The notes under the pieces are model-generated. The model saw only the letters and a program-made list of their open reading frames with translations. It ran no database searches and was not told the DNA's origin. Both the position numbers and the translations under genes were made by a program. DNA of 64,000 nt from Saccharibacillus nicotianae (GTDB lineage: Bacteria > Bacillota > Bacilli > Paenibacillales > Paenibacillaceae), in assembly GCF_042681745.1 (NCBI RefSeq), contig NZ_JBHUGF010000010.1:2976001-3040000 (forward strand). Reading direction: 5' to 3'. This document shows, one piece after another, positions 25,995 through 36,349 of the stretch; position 1 is the first letter of the stretch; the number at the start of each line of letters is the position of its first letter.

Positions 25995-28971
25995 GAGACT
26001 CACGCTCCTTCTGGATCGTTGTAGCAATCGGTTCGTAGTCCGATCGGTTCCACTTATCTTCTACGCGTACACTGATCTGAGGACGGCGTGTAGCGAAGCG
26101 TGGATTGACTTGAGGCAAAGGCGATACCTGATGTTCCACTTCATCTACCAGCACTTCCATCATCACATTGATTTCTTTATAACTTGGCGTATGCGTGACT
26201 TTATCGGTATAACTACTGGTTAAGCGATTAATCGCTTCTTCTTCATTCGATGTATTCATCGGCAAATACAATTCTTTACCTTTCACTCGATCGGTCACCA
26301 GCACAGATAATTTCACTTTACCAAAAGGAGAAATCAAGCGAACTTTGCTTCCGTCTTGTATGCCCCGCTCTGCGGCCAGTTCTGGTGAGACTTCTAACCA
26401 TGTGCCTGGTACTTTATGGCGAATCCCTTCTGCTTTGTACGTCATATTGCCTTCATGGAAATGTTCTAATAAGCGTCCATTATTCAAATGCAGATCATAC
26501 ATCGCTTCTGGCTCATACGGTTGTGTCCATTCCACCGGATATAATTTTGCTTTACCATTTGGGAAATGGAACTCTTCTTCATACAACAAGTGTGTACTCG
26601 TTCCATTCGGATGAACAGGCCACAATTGACTATTCCAGCCTTCTAACAGATCATAATGAACACCTGCAAATAAAGGGGCTAGACTTGCTGCTTCTGCCAT
26701 AATTTCGCTTGGATGAGTATAATTCCACTGCGCTCCCAAAGCATTAGCAACATCTTGAATAATGCGCCAGTCTGGCTTGGAATCACCCAGAGGTGCAAGT
26801 ACTTCATGGAAACGCTGGATACGGCGCTCTGTATTCGTAAATGTACCGTCTTTTTCAAGACTTGGAGAAGCCGGCAAAATCACATCAGCATACTGAGCTG
26901 TATTCGAGAAGAAAATATCCTGTACAACAAAAAAGTCCAGCTTGCCCAACATCTCTGCTACAAAGTTAGAATTAGAATCGACAAGTGCCATATCTTCACC
27001 AAATAAATACATCGCTTTTAGCTTACCTTCTTCGATCGCATCGACCATCTGATGATTATCGTATCCAGGCTCTGAAGGAAGTTCGACACCCCAAGCTTGC
27101 TCATAACGATGGCGCACATCATCATCAGATACTTTTTCATAACCAGGGAAGAAATTCGGCATTGTGCCAAAATCGCAAGCTCCTTGTACATTGTTATGAC
27201 CACGTAAAGGATAAGCTCCTGTTCCCGGACGACCAAAATTACCTGTAGTCAGCAATAGATTACATAGCGCTGTAGAGGTATCTGTTCCGCCGCGATGTTG
27301 AGTGACCCCCATTGCCCATAACACACATACAGAGTTAGCTTGATGAATCATTTCCGCTGTTGCAATCAATTCCGCTTGTGAGATGCCAGATACTTGCTCT
27401 GCATATTCTAAAGTGTACTGATCAAGCGACTGACGGAACTCGTCATATCCATCGACACGAGCAGTTAAAAATCCGTTATCTTCCCAGCCCTGATCGATAA
27501 TATATTTGGTAACCGCAGATACCCAGACCAGATCAGAACCCGGACTTGGATGCAAATGAATATCTGCACGTTCTGCCATTTCATTTTTGCGTAGATCGGA
27601 TACGATTAATTTTTGTCCATGTAGTTTGTGCGCTCTTTTGACTCTGGTTGCTAATACCGGATGCGATTCAGCAGGATTCGCTCCAACAATCATAACCAGA
27701 TCAGCTTGCTGAATATCTTCAATTGTACCGCTATCTCCACCCATACCGACTGTACGCATCAATCCTGAAGTCGCTGGAGACTGACAATAGCGAGAACAGT
27801 TATCTACATTATTGGTACCCATAATAGAACGTACAAATTTTTGGAAAATATAATTTTCTTCATTAGAACATTTCGATGAAGCGATATAACCGATTGAATC
27901 TGCTCCATACTCATCACGAATACTGCCTAATTTGCCAGCAATAAGATGAAGAGCTTCTTCCCAAGTGGATTCAACAAATCGATCACCTTTACGAATCAAA
28001 GGTTTGGTGAGGCGTTCTTCACTATTTACAAAATCCCAACCCCATTTGCCTTTAATACATGTTGAAATTCCATTTACCGGCGCATCGATCGAAGGTTCGA
28101 TTTTGAGAATATCGCGTCCCTTAGTCCATACTTCAAAGCTACAGCCGACTCCACAATACGTACAGACTGTTTTGGTACGTTTGATTCGCGAATGACGCAT
28201 TGAAGCTTCGATTTCGGATACTTTAAATATTTCGCGGTATCCAGGCTCAATTTCTTTGGTCAATTCAATCATCGGCTCCATCACTTGATTATCGATACCG
28301 GTTAGGAATCCAGCTTCACCGACCATTGTCGTCTCCATCAAAGCATTACAAGGACATACAGTAACGCAATGTCCACATGATACACAGGAAGATTGATCCA
28401 CAGGCACATCATCATCCCAGATGACACGCGGTTGATCACGACTCCAATCGATCGTTAACGTCTCATTAACTTGAAGATCCTGACAAGCTTCTACACATCG
28501 TCCACATAAAATACATTGATCAGGATCATATCTATAAAAAGGATTGGTATTATCGATTTGATATGGTTTCGGTTGAAAAGGATATGTCTGATGTTCGATC
28601 CCTAATTTTTCAGTTGTGTTATGAACCACACAATTTCCATTATTGTTATCGCAGACTGTACAATACAGTTCGTGATTTTTGAGAATACGGGACATCGATT
28701 CTTGCTGTGCTGCTTTCACCAGTGAAGATTCTGTCGAGATTTGCATGCCTGAGCTGACTACTGTACTACATCCGCGAACCAATTCCCCATTTACTTCTAC
28801 CATACATGTATCACATGTCTCTATCGCACCTAGCTGTTCGTTATAACAAATTTGCGGAATATAAAATTCATCTTGTCCTTTGGCTGCTTGTACAATAGTT
28901 ATACCTGGTTCTGTAACGACCGATTGTCCGTTGACTTCAATCACGATCTGTTCTGTATGGTCTGTCTTCAT
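25978..28971 (-). CDS. fdhF: Formate dehydrogenase alpha subunit (molybdopterin, YrhE type)
   Basis: Oxidises formate to CO2 in the cytoplasm and passes electrons through iron-sulfur clusters. 997 residues from ATG 28971 (GAGGTG upstream; the GTG at 28983 overlaps that site). In order: 2Fe-2S domain (CYNEQLGAIETCDTCMVEV), a Cys/His cluster segment (CTVCDNNNGNCVVH), two 4Fe-4S motifs (CILCGRCVEAC, CVSCGHCVTVC), the molybdopterin domain with its own cluster (CTYCGVGCSFEVW) and the active-site cysteine in NCSRYCQSPA near residue 396. The catalytic position is Cys, not selenocysteine. The C-terminal MoCo domain is complete. DUF1641 follows as partner. Confidence 0.93.
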   Translation of the reverse strand: MKTDHTEQIVIEVNGQSVVTEPGITIVQAAKGQDEFYIPQICYNEQLGAIETCDTCMVEVNGELVRGCSTVVSSGMQISTESSLVKAAQQESMSRILKNHELYCTVCDNNNGNCVVHNTTEKLGIEHQTYPFQPKPYQIDNTNPFYRYDPDQCILCGRCVEACQDLQVNETLTIDWSRDQPRVIWDDDVPVDQSSCVSCGHCVTVCPCNALMETTMVGEAGFLTGIDNQVMEPMIELTKEIEPGYREIFKVSEIEASMRHSRIKRTKTVCTYCGVGCSFEVWTKGRDILKIEPSIDAPVNGISTCIKGKWGWDFVNSEERLTKPLIRKGDRFVESTWEEALHLIAGKLGSIRDEYGADSIGYIASSKCSNEENYIFQKFVRSIMGTNNVDNCSRYCQSPATSGLMRTVGMGGDSGTIEDIQQADLVMIVGANPAESHPVLATRVKRAHKLHGQKLIVSDLRKNEMAERADIHLHPSPGSDLVWVSAVTKYIIDQGWEDNGFLTARVDGYDEFRQSLDQYTLEYAEQVSGISQAELIATAEMIHQANSVCVLWAMGVTQHRGGTDTSTALCNLLLTTGNFGRPGTGAYPLRGHNNVQGACDFGTMPNFFPGYEKVSDDDVRHRYEQAWGVELPSEPGYDNHQMVDAIEEGKLKAMYLFGEDMALVDSNSNFVAEMLGKLDFFVVQDIFFSNTAQYADVILPASPSLEKDGTFTNTERRIQRFHEVLAPLGDSKPDWRIIQDVANALGAQWNYTHPSEIMAEAASLAPLFAGVHYDLLEGWNSQLWPVHPNGTSTHLLYEEEFHFPNGKAKLYPVEWTQPYEPEAMYDLHLNNGRLLEHFHEGNMTYKAEGIRHKVPGTWLEVSPELAAERGIQDGSKVRLISPFGKVKLSVLVTDRVKGKELYLPMNTSNEEEAINRLTSSYTDKVTHTPSYKEINVMMEVLVDEVEHQVSPLPQVNPRFATRRPQISVRVEDKWNRSDYEPIATTIQKERESHGETY

Positions 28972-29422
28972 GATCCTGTTCACCTCTACCTTAAAATGAG
29001 TTCTAATGATTCTGGTTGTATCACGCTGTAAGCTACTTTTGGATGAACCTTACACTGCTCTCTGACAACGACTTATCACAAAATCATATATTATAAAATT
29101 GAATGAATCATATTTACCCAATCCTTTTTTAAAGTAAGCATCTTTTCCCTTTATATGGTTATCTATTATTTCTATTCATACATAAATCATATTAATTTAC
29201 TTACATATTACATTTGCAGTTACTATACAGCGACATTGTGCGTGTTTGGCTTGGCAATAGAGTGATACTATGTTGGAGTTTCAATTACTCTTTTGCTCTT
29301 CATTTCTCGCTATAAATGAGCGCTTTATCCTTTAGAGCTGACTTTACATTATGGCTTAATGAGAGTAACGTTAGAAAGTAGCTTGTAATGATATGCTTGT
29401 AAACCATAAGGAGATACATTGT
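28972..29422. other. Intergenic region between divergent fdhF and mqnB
   Basis: About 450 bases holding the promoters of the leftward formate dehydrogenase and the rightward mqn operon. AT-rich; I see no gene, no known riboswitch and no strong hairpin. Confidence 0.5.
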
Positions 29423-30103
29423 ATGAATACTTCGATTCATTCTCATTCGTCTGCTAGACGAATATTGATTATGACGGCTGTTGAAGCAGAGCGTGAAGCG
29501 GTTCTTCAAGGATTGTCTTTACGAGGTGAAGATCGCTTTAGTGTGCAATTAGCCGGTGTAGGCCCTGCTTCAGCAGCAGCGCGAACAACTTCGATTCTTG
29601 CTCAAGAGTCTTTTGATATGGTGATTAGTGCAGGGATCGGTGGTGGATTCGCAGGATATGCAGATATCGGTTCGATTGTACTTGCTAGTCAGATGATTGC
29701 CGCAGACCTCGGTTCAGAGACACCGGATCATGGATTTCTTTCGGTGGATGAATTGGGATTCGGTTCTTCTCGTATTCAAGCAGATACAGTCTATAATGGA
29801 AGCCTGTCTTCAGCGATTCAATTGACTGGACTTGCTGTGCATATCGGCCCGGTACTCACAGTATCTACAACTACCGGTTCCGCTGAATCCACAGCGATAC
29901 TAGCTGAGCGTATTCCTGGTGCTTCGGCTGAAGGGATGGAAGGTTATGGTGTAGCGCTTGCGGCTCATTATTTTCATTTACCTGTTTTAGAAATTCGTGC
30001 TATCTCTAATCGAGTCGGTCCGCGTGATCGAAGCAGTTGGCGTATTCCTGATGCTTTGCAAGCTTTAACCAAAGCAAGCTCCATATTACCGGAGGTGCTC
30101 TAA
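29423..30103 (+). CDS. mqnB: Futalosine hydrolase MqnB
   Basis: Splits futalosine (or aminofutalosine-derived nucleoside) to dehypoxanthine futalosine and base in the futalosine route to menaquinone. 226 residues of the nucleoside phosphorylase fold: LIMTAVEAEREAVLQGL, VISAGIGGGFAGYADIGSIVLA, TVSTTTGSAESTA, SAEGMEGYGVALAAH and IRAISNRVGPRDR. ATG at 29423 has AAGGAG. mqnD begins one base after its stop, which confirms the pathway assignment. Confidence 0.93.
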   Translation: MNTSIHSHSSARRILIMTAVEAEREAVLQGLSLRGEDRFSVQLAGVGPASAAARTTSILAQESFDMVISAGIGGGFAGYADIGSIVLASQMIAADLGSETPDHGFLSVDELGFGSSRIQADTVYNGSLSSAIQLTGLAVHIGPVLTVSTTTGSAESTAILAERIPGASAEGMEGYGVALAAHYFHLPVLEIRAISNRVGPRDRSSWRIPDALQALTKASSILPEVL

Positions 30104-30104
30104 T

Positions 30105-30941
30105 ATGAAAATCGCTTTTTCTCCATGTCCTAATGACACATTTGTTTTTCATGCATGGGTTCACGGTCTTATTCCGAATGCTCCCGAGCTTGATGTAACT
30201 TATGCTGATATTGATATTACCAATAACTGGGCAGCTACAGGGGAAGGCCCTGAAGTGCTTAAAGTATCTTATGCTGCTCTACCCTGGTTATTGGAAGATT
30301 ATGCGTTAATTCCATGTGGCGGTGCGCTTGGGCGAGGTTGTGGTCCATTGGTATTAACAGCCAATCCTAATGAGACCAATCCTGCTAGTCTATCGGGTAA
30401 AAGAGTTGCTGTACCTAGCGAACGCTCTACCGCTTATATGTTATTCCGTCTATGGGCAGCGCAAAATGTTCCCGGTGGTGTTGGCGAGATTGTTGTTATG
30501 CCATTTGATGAAATTATGCCTGCGGTTCGAGATGGTCAGATTGATGCAGGTCTGGTTATTCATGAAGCACGATTTACGTATCCTAATTATGGGCTAACAC
30601 TGATGGAAGATATGGGTAGCTGGTGGGAAGAAGATACCGGATTGCCGATTCCGTTAGGGGCTATTATTGCTAAACGTTCTTTAGATGCGAACCAGATTGC
30701 TGATTGGGTACGTTCTTCTGTCGAATATGCTTGGGAACATCCTGAAGCTTCCCGTCAATATGTACTGGAGTATGCACAAGAAATGGACCCTAGTGTAGCG
30801 GATTCTCATATTAATTTGTATGTTAATGAATTTACTCGCAATCTAGGGGAAGATGGTTATGGCGCAATCGAAGCTTTGCTAGGACGGGCTGCTAAAGAGG
30901 GGCTTGTTCCTACATTTGATCTTTCATTGTTGCGTAAATAA
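30105..30941 (+). CDS. mqnD: 1,4-dihydroxy-6-naphthoate synthase MqnD
   Basis: Converts cyclic dehypoxanthine futalosine to 1,4-dihydroxy-6-naphthoate, the ring precursor of menaquinone. 278 residues, with the family start FSPCPNDTFVFHAWVHG, then KVSYAALPWLLEDYALIPCGGALGRGCGPL seen in part, VAVPSERSTAYMLFRLW and the histidine in GLVIHEARFTY. Binding-protein-like fold. Ribosome binding site GGAGGTGC inside the end of mqnB. A strong terminator follows. Confidence 0.95.
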   Translation: MKIAFSPCPNDTFVFHAWVHGLIPNAPELDVTYADIDITNNWAATGEGPEVLKVSYAALPWLLEDYALIPCGGALGRGCGPLVLTANPNETNPASLSGKRVAVPSERSTAYMLFRLWAAQNVPGGVGEIVVMPFDEIMPAVRDGQIDAGLVIHEARFTYPNYGLTLMEDMGSWWEEDTGLPIPLGAIIAKRSLDANQIADWVRSSVEYAWEHPEASRQYVLEYAQEMDPSVADSHINLYVNEFTRNLGEDGYGAIEALLGRAAKEGLVPTFDLSLLRK

Positions 30942-30974
30942 TTATTATTTATCTTTCTCTCAGAAACTACAATC

Positions 30975-31020
30975 AAAAAGCCTCAATTCACTGTAGATTT
31001 ATCGTGAATTGAGGCTTTTT
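30975..31020 (+). terminator. Terminator of mqnB-mqnD
   Basis: Perfect arms AAAAAGCCTCAATTCA and TGAATTGAGGCTTTTT. Confidence 0.92.
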
Positions 31021-31220
31021 CTTATCTAAATCAAACTTTTTTTGATTTTTTGCAGATTTTTTGTATTTTTGTGAGCAAAAAGTTTGCCAATTGGATTAAT
31101 TATCTGGTACACTGGCATTAACGCTACAACAATTGTAGTGGGAAATACAAATAGCCCCTTTTCACAGAAGGAGCTTCTTATTTCTAATTCCTATCATTTC
31201 ATTATAGGAGGTGAATTATT

Positions 31221-31385
31221 ATGGTACAAAACGTACTTTGTGAAGTAAACTCTTGCACGCATTGGGCTGAAGAAAATAAATGTACTGCTGAATCTATTTT
31301 CATTATCAACCATGCTCACAAAAAAGCAACTGAGTCTGAAGAAACAGATTGCCAAACTTTTGATAAAAAAGAAGCAATCAACTAA
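31221..31385 (+). CDS. Small DUF1540 cysteine-rich protein
   Basis: 54 residues with the DUF1540 pattern: LCEVNSCTHWAEENKCTAESI and a later ETDCQTF, giving four cysteines that look like a metal or disulfide knot. The ribosome binding site ATAGGAGGTGA is near perfect with a seven-base gap. It is a stand-alone gene with its own terminator. Members are common in Firmicutes and some are linked to sporulation; function is not established. Confidence 0.88.
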   Translation: MVQNVLCEVNSCTHWAEENKCTAESIFIINHAHKKATESEETDCQTFDKKEAIN

Positions 31386-31406
31386 TTGAAAATGTTGTAC
31401 AACTGA

Positions 31407-31439
31407 GAAGGGACTTTGCCGAGTTCCTTCTTTCTTTTT
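31407..31439 (+). terminator. Terminator of the DUF1540 gene
   Basis: GAAGGGACT/AGTTCCTTC hairpin followed by TTTCTTTTT. Confidence 0.75.
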
Positions 31440-31597
31440 ATATTCTACCAACAATGATTATTATTATCAAGTAGATTTGAAAAAAAATTATCAATTATCT
31501 TTCTTTATCTGTGTTTTACCTGTAAAGATACTGATTGCATTTCTCATTCTCAATACAATCAGCATTCTACAAGATCTATTGCTTATGATTGCACTTA

Positions 31598-33349
31598 TTA
31601 TAATTTGAATTTAGAAACAGATGCCAAAAGCTCCTCTATACCTTGCTTGGACATATTCATACTTTCAATTACTTCGTTCGTTTGCTCAACAATGGTCTCG
31701 GTTTTGCCTGCAATCGTAGACGTCCCTGCTGCACTTTCATTAGAAGCCAGAGCAATCTCATGAATAGACTTCACTTGATTTTCGATCGACGATAATAATT
31801 GTTTGGATGTAGAACTCAGATCTGTAGCAATATCATCTATGCCTTTCGCACTTTCTGCATATTGATCTGTGGAAGTAAGCATCATATGATAATCCTGTTT
31901 GATCTCATTGCCAAATAGTTGAAGCAAATCATTTGAATTAGAAGAAAGATTACTAACTGATGTGATGACATTGCGGGTAATCTGATCAATCTGGTCAGCC
32001 GCTTGCTTGGAATTAGCTGCTAATTTACTAATTTCACTGGCTACCACTGCAAATCCTTTGCCTGCTTCGCCTGCTCTTGCCGCTTCAATACTTGCATTCA
32101 ATGATAACATATTCGTCTGTGCTGCAATCGTAATAATCGTTGATACCAAGCCATTGATTTTGGATACCGATTGCGATTCTAAAAGTGCTTGTTCTAGACG
32201 TTCTTTGACATTGGTATAGATGCCCAAACTTTTATTATAAGAAGTGCGGAAATCCTGACTAAGTTCTTGAGCACGACGGGTCAATTGATCAGCAGATTTG
32301 GCACTTTCTTGTGCTTGAACAGCAACCGAATGAACAGCATGTTCCAGATCACGAGCAGTCATATTCATTTCTTCTGTCGACGAAGCAGTCTCTTCTGTAC
32401 TTGCCGATAACTGTTCGGTTGTAGCAGAAATATCTTGTACACTGTCTTCCAAATAGGACATATTGTGATTAACGGTCTGAATATGGTTTTGTAAATTAGA
32501 ACTCTGTGTAATAACCTGCTCAAATACTTCTCTAAATTGCTTACGTGCTCCACCCATCGCTGCGATAATAAGAGCAAATTCATCTTTTTCTGTTAAATAC
32601 CGTTCATACCCTTTGCTATATTTCAGATCAAGCGCTGCTGTTTTGTTGATAATCTCTAATGTTACTTTGGTACGACGATTTACATTGCGAGCGAAGATGA
32701 TACATACGATTAAAGAAATAAGCAATACAACAATTGTGGCAATAATTAATGTTGTTGCCATTTTGTTTTGCAATGTTTGGCTTTCGAGCAGAATAGCTTG
32801 ATTATAATTATCCAAAATCTCTTCAGTCTGATTGATATCTTCACGCGCCGCATCAAAACGTGCTGTACTTTCAGTTAGATTAGATACCGTATTCGTATTG
32901 ATATCAAATTCTTTTTGCCATGCCGCAAAATTAAGATCAAAATCTGAAATAAGTTCAAACACATTTTTGTTAGAATCGGTATGTTCATATTGCTCAAATT
33001 CTGCTTGATGTGCTGTAAAAATAACTTCTGCTTTATGAATACGTTCATACGTTTGTTGTGCATTTTCAGTGTAATCTGCTTTGGCTGCTTCTAAAATAGC
33101 TGGATCTGTAGAACTGGTTAATGTCATTTGTGCTACTAATGCTTGGTAATAATCACGATCTGCATTTAATAACCAATAATTGGTCATATACGATTGATCA
33201 TAAAGTTTGGTAGTTAACGTTTGAGCGATCGATTTGGTATGACTGAGTGCAAATAAAGCAATTCCGATCAAAGCAATCATAACGATTGCCATCGGTACAA
33301 ACATTTTCAGCCGTAAATTCCAATTGTTAATATTAAATATTGTTCTCAT
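31598..33349 (-). CDS. Methyl-accepting chemotaxis protein
   Basis: 583-residue transmembrane chemoreceptor. Helix 1 (MFVPMAIVMIALIGIALFAL) and helix 2 (TTLIIATIVVLLISLIVCII) flank a four-helix-bundle-like sensor domain of about 160 residues; a HAMP-like linker follows, then the cytoplasmic coiled coil with the highly conserved hairpin tip ITIAAQTNMLSLNASIEAARAGEAG in part and GFAVVASEISKLAANS. It signals to CheA/CheW to steer flagella. The ligand is unknown. Monocistronic, no chemotaxis genes nearby. Confidence 0.93.
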   Translation of the reverse strand: MRTIFNINNWNLRLKMFVPMAIVMIALIGIALFALSHTKSIAQTLTTKLYDQSYMTNYWLLNADRDYYQALVAQMTLTSSTDPAILEAAKADYTENAQQTYERIHKAEVIFTAHQAEFEQYEHTDSNKNVFELISDFDLNFAAWQKEFDINTNTVSNLTESTARFDAAREDINQTEEILDNYNQAILLESQTLQNKMATTLIIATIVVLLISLIVCIIFARNVNRRTKVTLEIINKTAALDLKYSKGYERYLTEKDEFALIIAAMGGARKQFREVFEQVITQSSNLQNHIQTVNHNMSYLEDSVQDISATTEQLSASTEETASSTEEMNMTARDLEHAVHSVAVQAQESAKSADQLTRRAQELSQDFRTSYNKSLGIYTNVKERLEQALLESQSVSKINGLVSTIITIAAQTNMLSLNASIEAARAGEAGKGFAVVASEISKLAANSKQAADQIDQITRNVITSVSNLSSNSNDLLQLFGNEIKQDYHMMLTSTDQYAESAKGIDDIATDLSSTSKQLLSSIENQVKSIHEIALASNESAAGTSTIAGKTETIVEQTNEVIESMNMSKQGIEELLASVSKFKL

Positions 33350-33504
33350 AAAATGCTCCCCCTGCTACACCGTATTATTCAAATAAATAGTATATTGTTA
33401 TGCTACAATTACCTAATATTTACATAGTATGTATATCGGGTTTGAGAACAATTTGTAATAGTAGAAATATCCACTTGATCATCACTGGCTTTATCACTTA
33501 CGAT

Positions 33505-33543
33505 ACAAAAAAAGACTGCTGACGTTTTAACGTCAATAGCCTT
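33505..33543 (-). terminator. Terminator of the esterase-lyase gene
   Basis: Leftward hairpin TGACGTT/AACGTCA extended by GGCTAT/AGCAGTC-type pairs, then TCTTTTTTT. Confidence 0.75.
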
Positions 33544-33607
33544 TGGATGGTTATTTGATAATGTTTTATTTGGATTTATTTACGTTGTAGAGTGATGTAT
33601 AGCTTAT

Positions 33608-36307
33608 TTATTGTACATAATAAATATCAGGTGCTTGAGGTTGCTTCATTCCTACTCCCAAATGAAAACCTGGGTGTGGCGGTTGATTGTAACCTGCATT
33701 TTGCCATGCAACCGACAGACGATACACCGGATCGTGCATTAAGGTACGCAATCGATAATCGGTTATATCTGTGGTGGTATAGATACGCAATTCATTGTTA
33801 TCATTTGAACGTAAAATCACTTCTTCACGCCAGTCTCCATACAAATCGGCTTGTAGCGCTGGTGTAGCTTTCGTTCCATTGTTAGAACTGCTTCCTGTTG
33901 CTGTAAATAGATTAGTGGTCGTGCTATTGGTATAATCCCATTTATCGATTCGATTATCATCTAACAATTCTCGTAATAGATCGCCATCCCACCAGATGCC
34001 AAAATTGGTCGATGAAGGAATACTATTGCTAATTAATTCACCTGTAATACTATATAATCCGGTAAGCGGAATGTGTTGAGCATTGGTAATCGTAGCTGCC
34101 CACACTTCTTCGCCTGGAAAACGCGGATCGATATCGGCTGACATCCCCCGTCCTGTATCAAGTCCTGTTTTGACTCCCCATAGAATCTGTCCGGTATTCG
34201 CATCATGAACTTCCATCCCGTATGGAGAATCTTTATGTTCATGAACACCGAATACTTCAAGCCCTGCACGATTTGGATTCAGATCACCTAAATGTTGTGC
34301 ATCACCATGTCCAAGCCCTGTTGTATAACGCGGAGTTCCATTATCATCGATAGAAATAGAGCCAAAATTAATCTCATCTTTGCCATCTCCATCAACATCT
34401 GCTACATTCAGCGCATGATTACCTTGAGCAGTATAGGTCGTCTGATTGCCGACATTAGTATCGTATGTCCAGCGCTTAGTGATTTTGCCCGCCCGGAAAT
34501 CATAAGCAACCAAGACTGTACGCGTATAATATCCTCTCGTCATTACAAAACTTGGATGTTGTCCATCCAAATAAGCGACTCCTGCTAGAAACCGATCAAC
34601 CCGATTGCCATAATTATCTCCCCATGAAGCAACTGTTCCACGAGGCGGATCATAATTCACTGTGTCTAGCGCCGCTCCTGTTGCTCCTTTAAATACAGTC
34701 AAAAACTCGGGGCCTGTGAGTACATATCCAGCATTATTGCGATAGTCTGCCTGAATATCACCAATCACTTTGCCTTGTCCATCTATCGTACCATCTGCTG
34801 TACGCAAAGCCACTTCAGACTTCCCATCTCCATCCAGATCATAGACTACAAATGGAGAATAATGAGCTCCTGCACGAATATTAGGTCCCATATTGATCCG
34901 CCATAAGCGAGTTCCATTTAACTTATACGCATCCAGATATACAATGCCTGTATATCCAGATTGTGAATTGTCTTTGGCATTAGAAGGTGACCATAACAGT
35001 ACTATTTCATACTCTCCATCTCCGTCTAGATCGCCTACACTGGCATCATTTGCATTGTACGTATACGATACTCCATCTTTGGTGACACCGTCAGCAGGCT
35101 TTTGCAAAGGAACTGATTTGTATTGCTGTTGCCATACCGATACAGGAGTCGATACCGATGTTTCTTTACCATTTTGTACTGTAAATAAGGTATAGATTGA
35201 ACGGTCTGTTCCTTTAGCATCTAGTAAATTAGTAGCTCCTGTAATCGGTTGGCTATTTACCAGCACCCCATCCCGATATACATTAAATGCGATAGTATCT
35301 GGATCAAGCCCTAACATTCTCCATCCTACATAGATGCCGTTGTTGCTTTTCACTGCAACCAGTCCACGATTCAGCTTTTCCATAGCACGTTGACCGGAAG
35401 CAATCGTAGCATTTTCTGCTAGTGTTAGAGTTTGCACATGTTCAGCTAAAGGAATATTCAGATCAGCGATCCCTGCTGCTACCAGTCTTGCTATCTGAAT
35501 AGCTCCATATTCTTGAAAATGAGTATTATCTACGACTCCATCTGGAAAGTTAGGATAAACACCAGCAGGAACGTGCAAAAAGACTTTTTTGGATTCTTCT
35601 ACGCCGATTGAATTATAGTAGGCAACACTGCGAGCACTGAGATCGATTAATGGAGTATTGGTCTGAGTAGCGACTTCTTTCATCGCTGTTACATAATTGG
35701 GGAAACTGATATTGAATTGCCCTGTTGTAGTATTAAAATCTCTTCGACCTACAGGAGTAACTAAAATCGGAGTGGCTCCATGAGCAAGAGCGCCATCAAT
35801 ATATTGCTTGAGGTATACTTTGTAATCAGGTACAGGTGTGTATCGCTCTGGCTTCGTATCGGCATCATTATGACCGAACTGGATCATCAGATAATCGCCT
35901 GGTTGAATCTGGTTCAAGATAGTGTCTAATCGACCTTGCTCGATAAACGAACGTGAACTGCGTCCACCTATCGCTTGATTGCTAATTTTCACATTGTCAT
36001 CCAAATAGCGGTCTATCATTTGCCCCCATCCTGCTTGCGGTTGTTTGGACGCTGCATAAGTCTGTACAGTAGAATCGCCAGCCAGATATACTGTCGGATT
36101 AGAAACTACTACAGGCTCACTACCATACGTATTGTGGATAACACTCTGTGTTTGTTCTTCCTGTTCTATAATCACTGAATTAGAAGCATTGTTCTGTAGT
36201 TCTTGATCTTCGGCTGCGACCGATCGGTTCAAAGGCAAAATAGCAAATAGCATAACCATTATAAGCACAAGCGATATCCATTGACGATACGAAAATGATC
36301 GATTCAA
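33608..36307 (-). CDS. Secreted rhamnogalacturonan acetylesterase-lyase fusion (CE12-like + PL11)
   Basis: 899 residues with a signal peptide (residues 1-31, LPLNRSVAA). Residues about 70-290 are an SGNH/GDSL esterase of the rhamnogalacturonan acetylesterase type: Ser79 in LAGDSTVQ, GGRSSRSF, GHNDAD, and the Asp-His pair in DNTHFQEYGA. Residues about 310-899 are a PL11 rhamnogalacturonan lyase with repeated calcium-type DGDG motifs (VGDLDGDGEYE, YDLDGDGKSE, VDGDGKDE) on a beta-propeller. One secreted chain can thus deacetylate and cleave pectin backbone. TTG start with GAAGGGG upstream and a cre-like site 30 bases before. Monocistronic. Confidence 0.9.
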   Translation of the reverse strand: MNRSFSYRQWISLVLIMVMLFAILPLNRSVAAEDQELQNNASNSVIIEQEEQTQSVIHNTYGSEPVVVSNPTVYLAGDSTVQTYAASKQPQAGWGQMIDRYLDDNVKISNQAIGGRSSRSFIEQGRLDTILNQIQPGDYLMIQFGHNDADTKPERYTPVPDYKVYLKQYIDGALAHGATPILVTPVGRRDFNTTTGQFNISFPNYVTAMKEVATQTNTPLIDLSARSVAYYNSIGVEESKKVFLHVPAGVYPNFPDGVVDNTHFQEYGAIQIARLVAAGIADLNIPLAEHVQTLTLAENATIASGQRAMEKLNRGLVAVKSNNGIYVGWRMLGLDPDTIAFNVYRDGVLVNSQPITGATNLLDAKGTDRSIYTLFTVQNGKETSVSTPVSVWQQQYKSVPLQKPADGVTKDGVSYTYNANDASVGDLDGDGEYEIVLLWSPSNAKDNSQSGYTGIVYLDAYKLNGTRLWRINMGPNIRAGAHYSPFVVYDLDGDGKSEVALRTADGTIDGQGKVIGDIQADYRNNAGYVLTGPEFLTVFKGATGAALDTVNYDPPRGTVASWGDNYGNRVDRFLAGVAYLDGQHPSFVMTRGYYTRTVLVAYDFRAGKITKRWTYDTNVGNQTTYTAQGNHALNVADVDGDGKDEINFGSISIDDNGTPRYTTGLGHGDAQHLGDLNPNRAGLEVFGVHEHKDSPYGMEVHDANTGQILWGVKTGLDTGRGMSADIDPRFPGEEVWAATITNAQHIPLTGLYSITGELISNSIPSSTNFGIWWDGDLLRELLDDNRIDKWDYTNSTTTNLFTATGSSSNNGTKATPALQADLYGDWREEVILRSNDNNELRIYTTTDITDYRLRTLMHDPVYRLSVAWQNAGYNQPPHPGFHLGVGMKQPQAPDIYYVQ

Positions 36308-36334
36308 ATATACCCCTTCTTCCTCATTTTAATA

Positions 36335-36349
36335 GTGAAGCGCTTACAT
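36335..36349. promoter_or_regulatory. Cre-like site before the esterase-lyase gene
   Basis: On the minus strand ATGTAAGCGCTTCAC fits the catabolite-responsive element consensus with one mismatch. CcpA control of a pectin enzyme is plausible. Confidence 0.5.

Noticed and set aside
25978..28971. Possible selenocysteine formate dehydrogenase
   Set aside because: No in-frame TGA; the active-site position (NCSRYCQSP) is an ordinary Cys codon.
29300..29509. 69-codon leftward frame over the mqnB start
   Set aside because: Overlaps the well-supported mqnB start in antisense, without a ribosome binding site.
31530..31562. CTGATTG/CAATCAG hairpin as terminator of the chemoreceptor gene
   Set aside because: No T-run follows on the leftward strand, and the stem is short.
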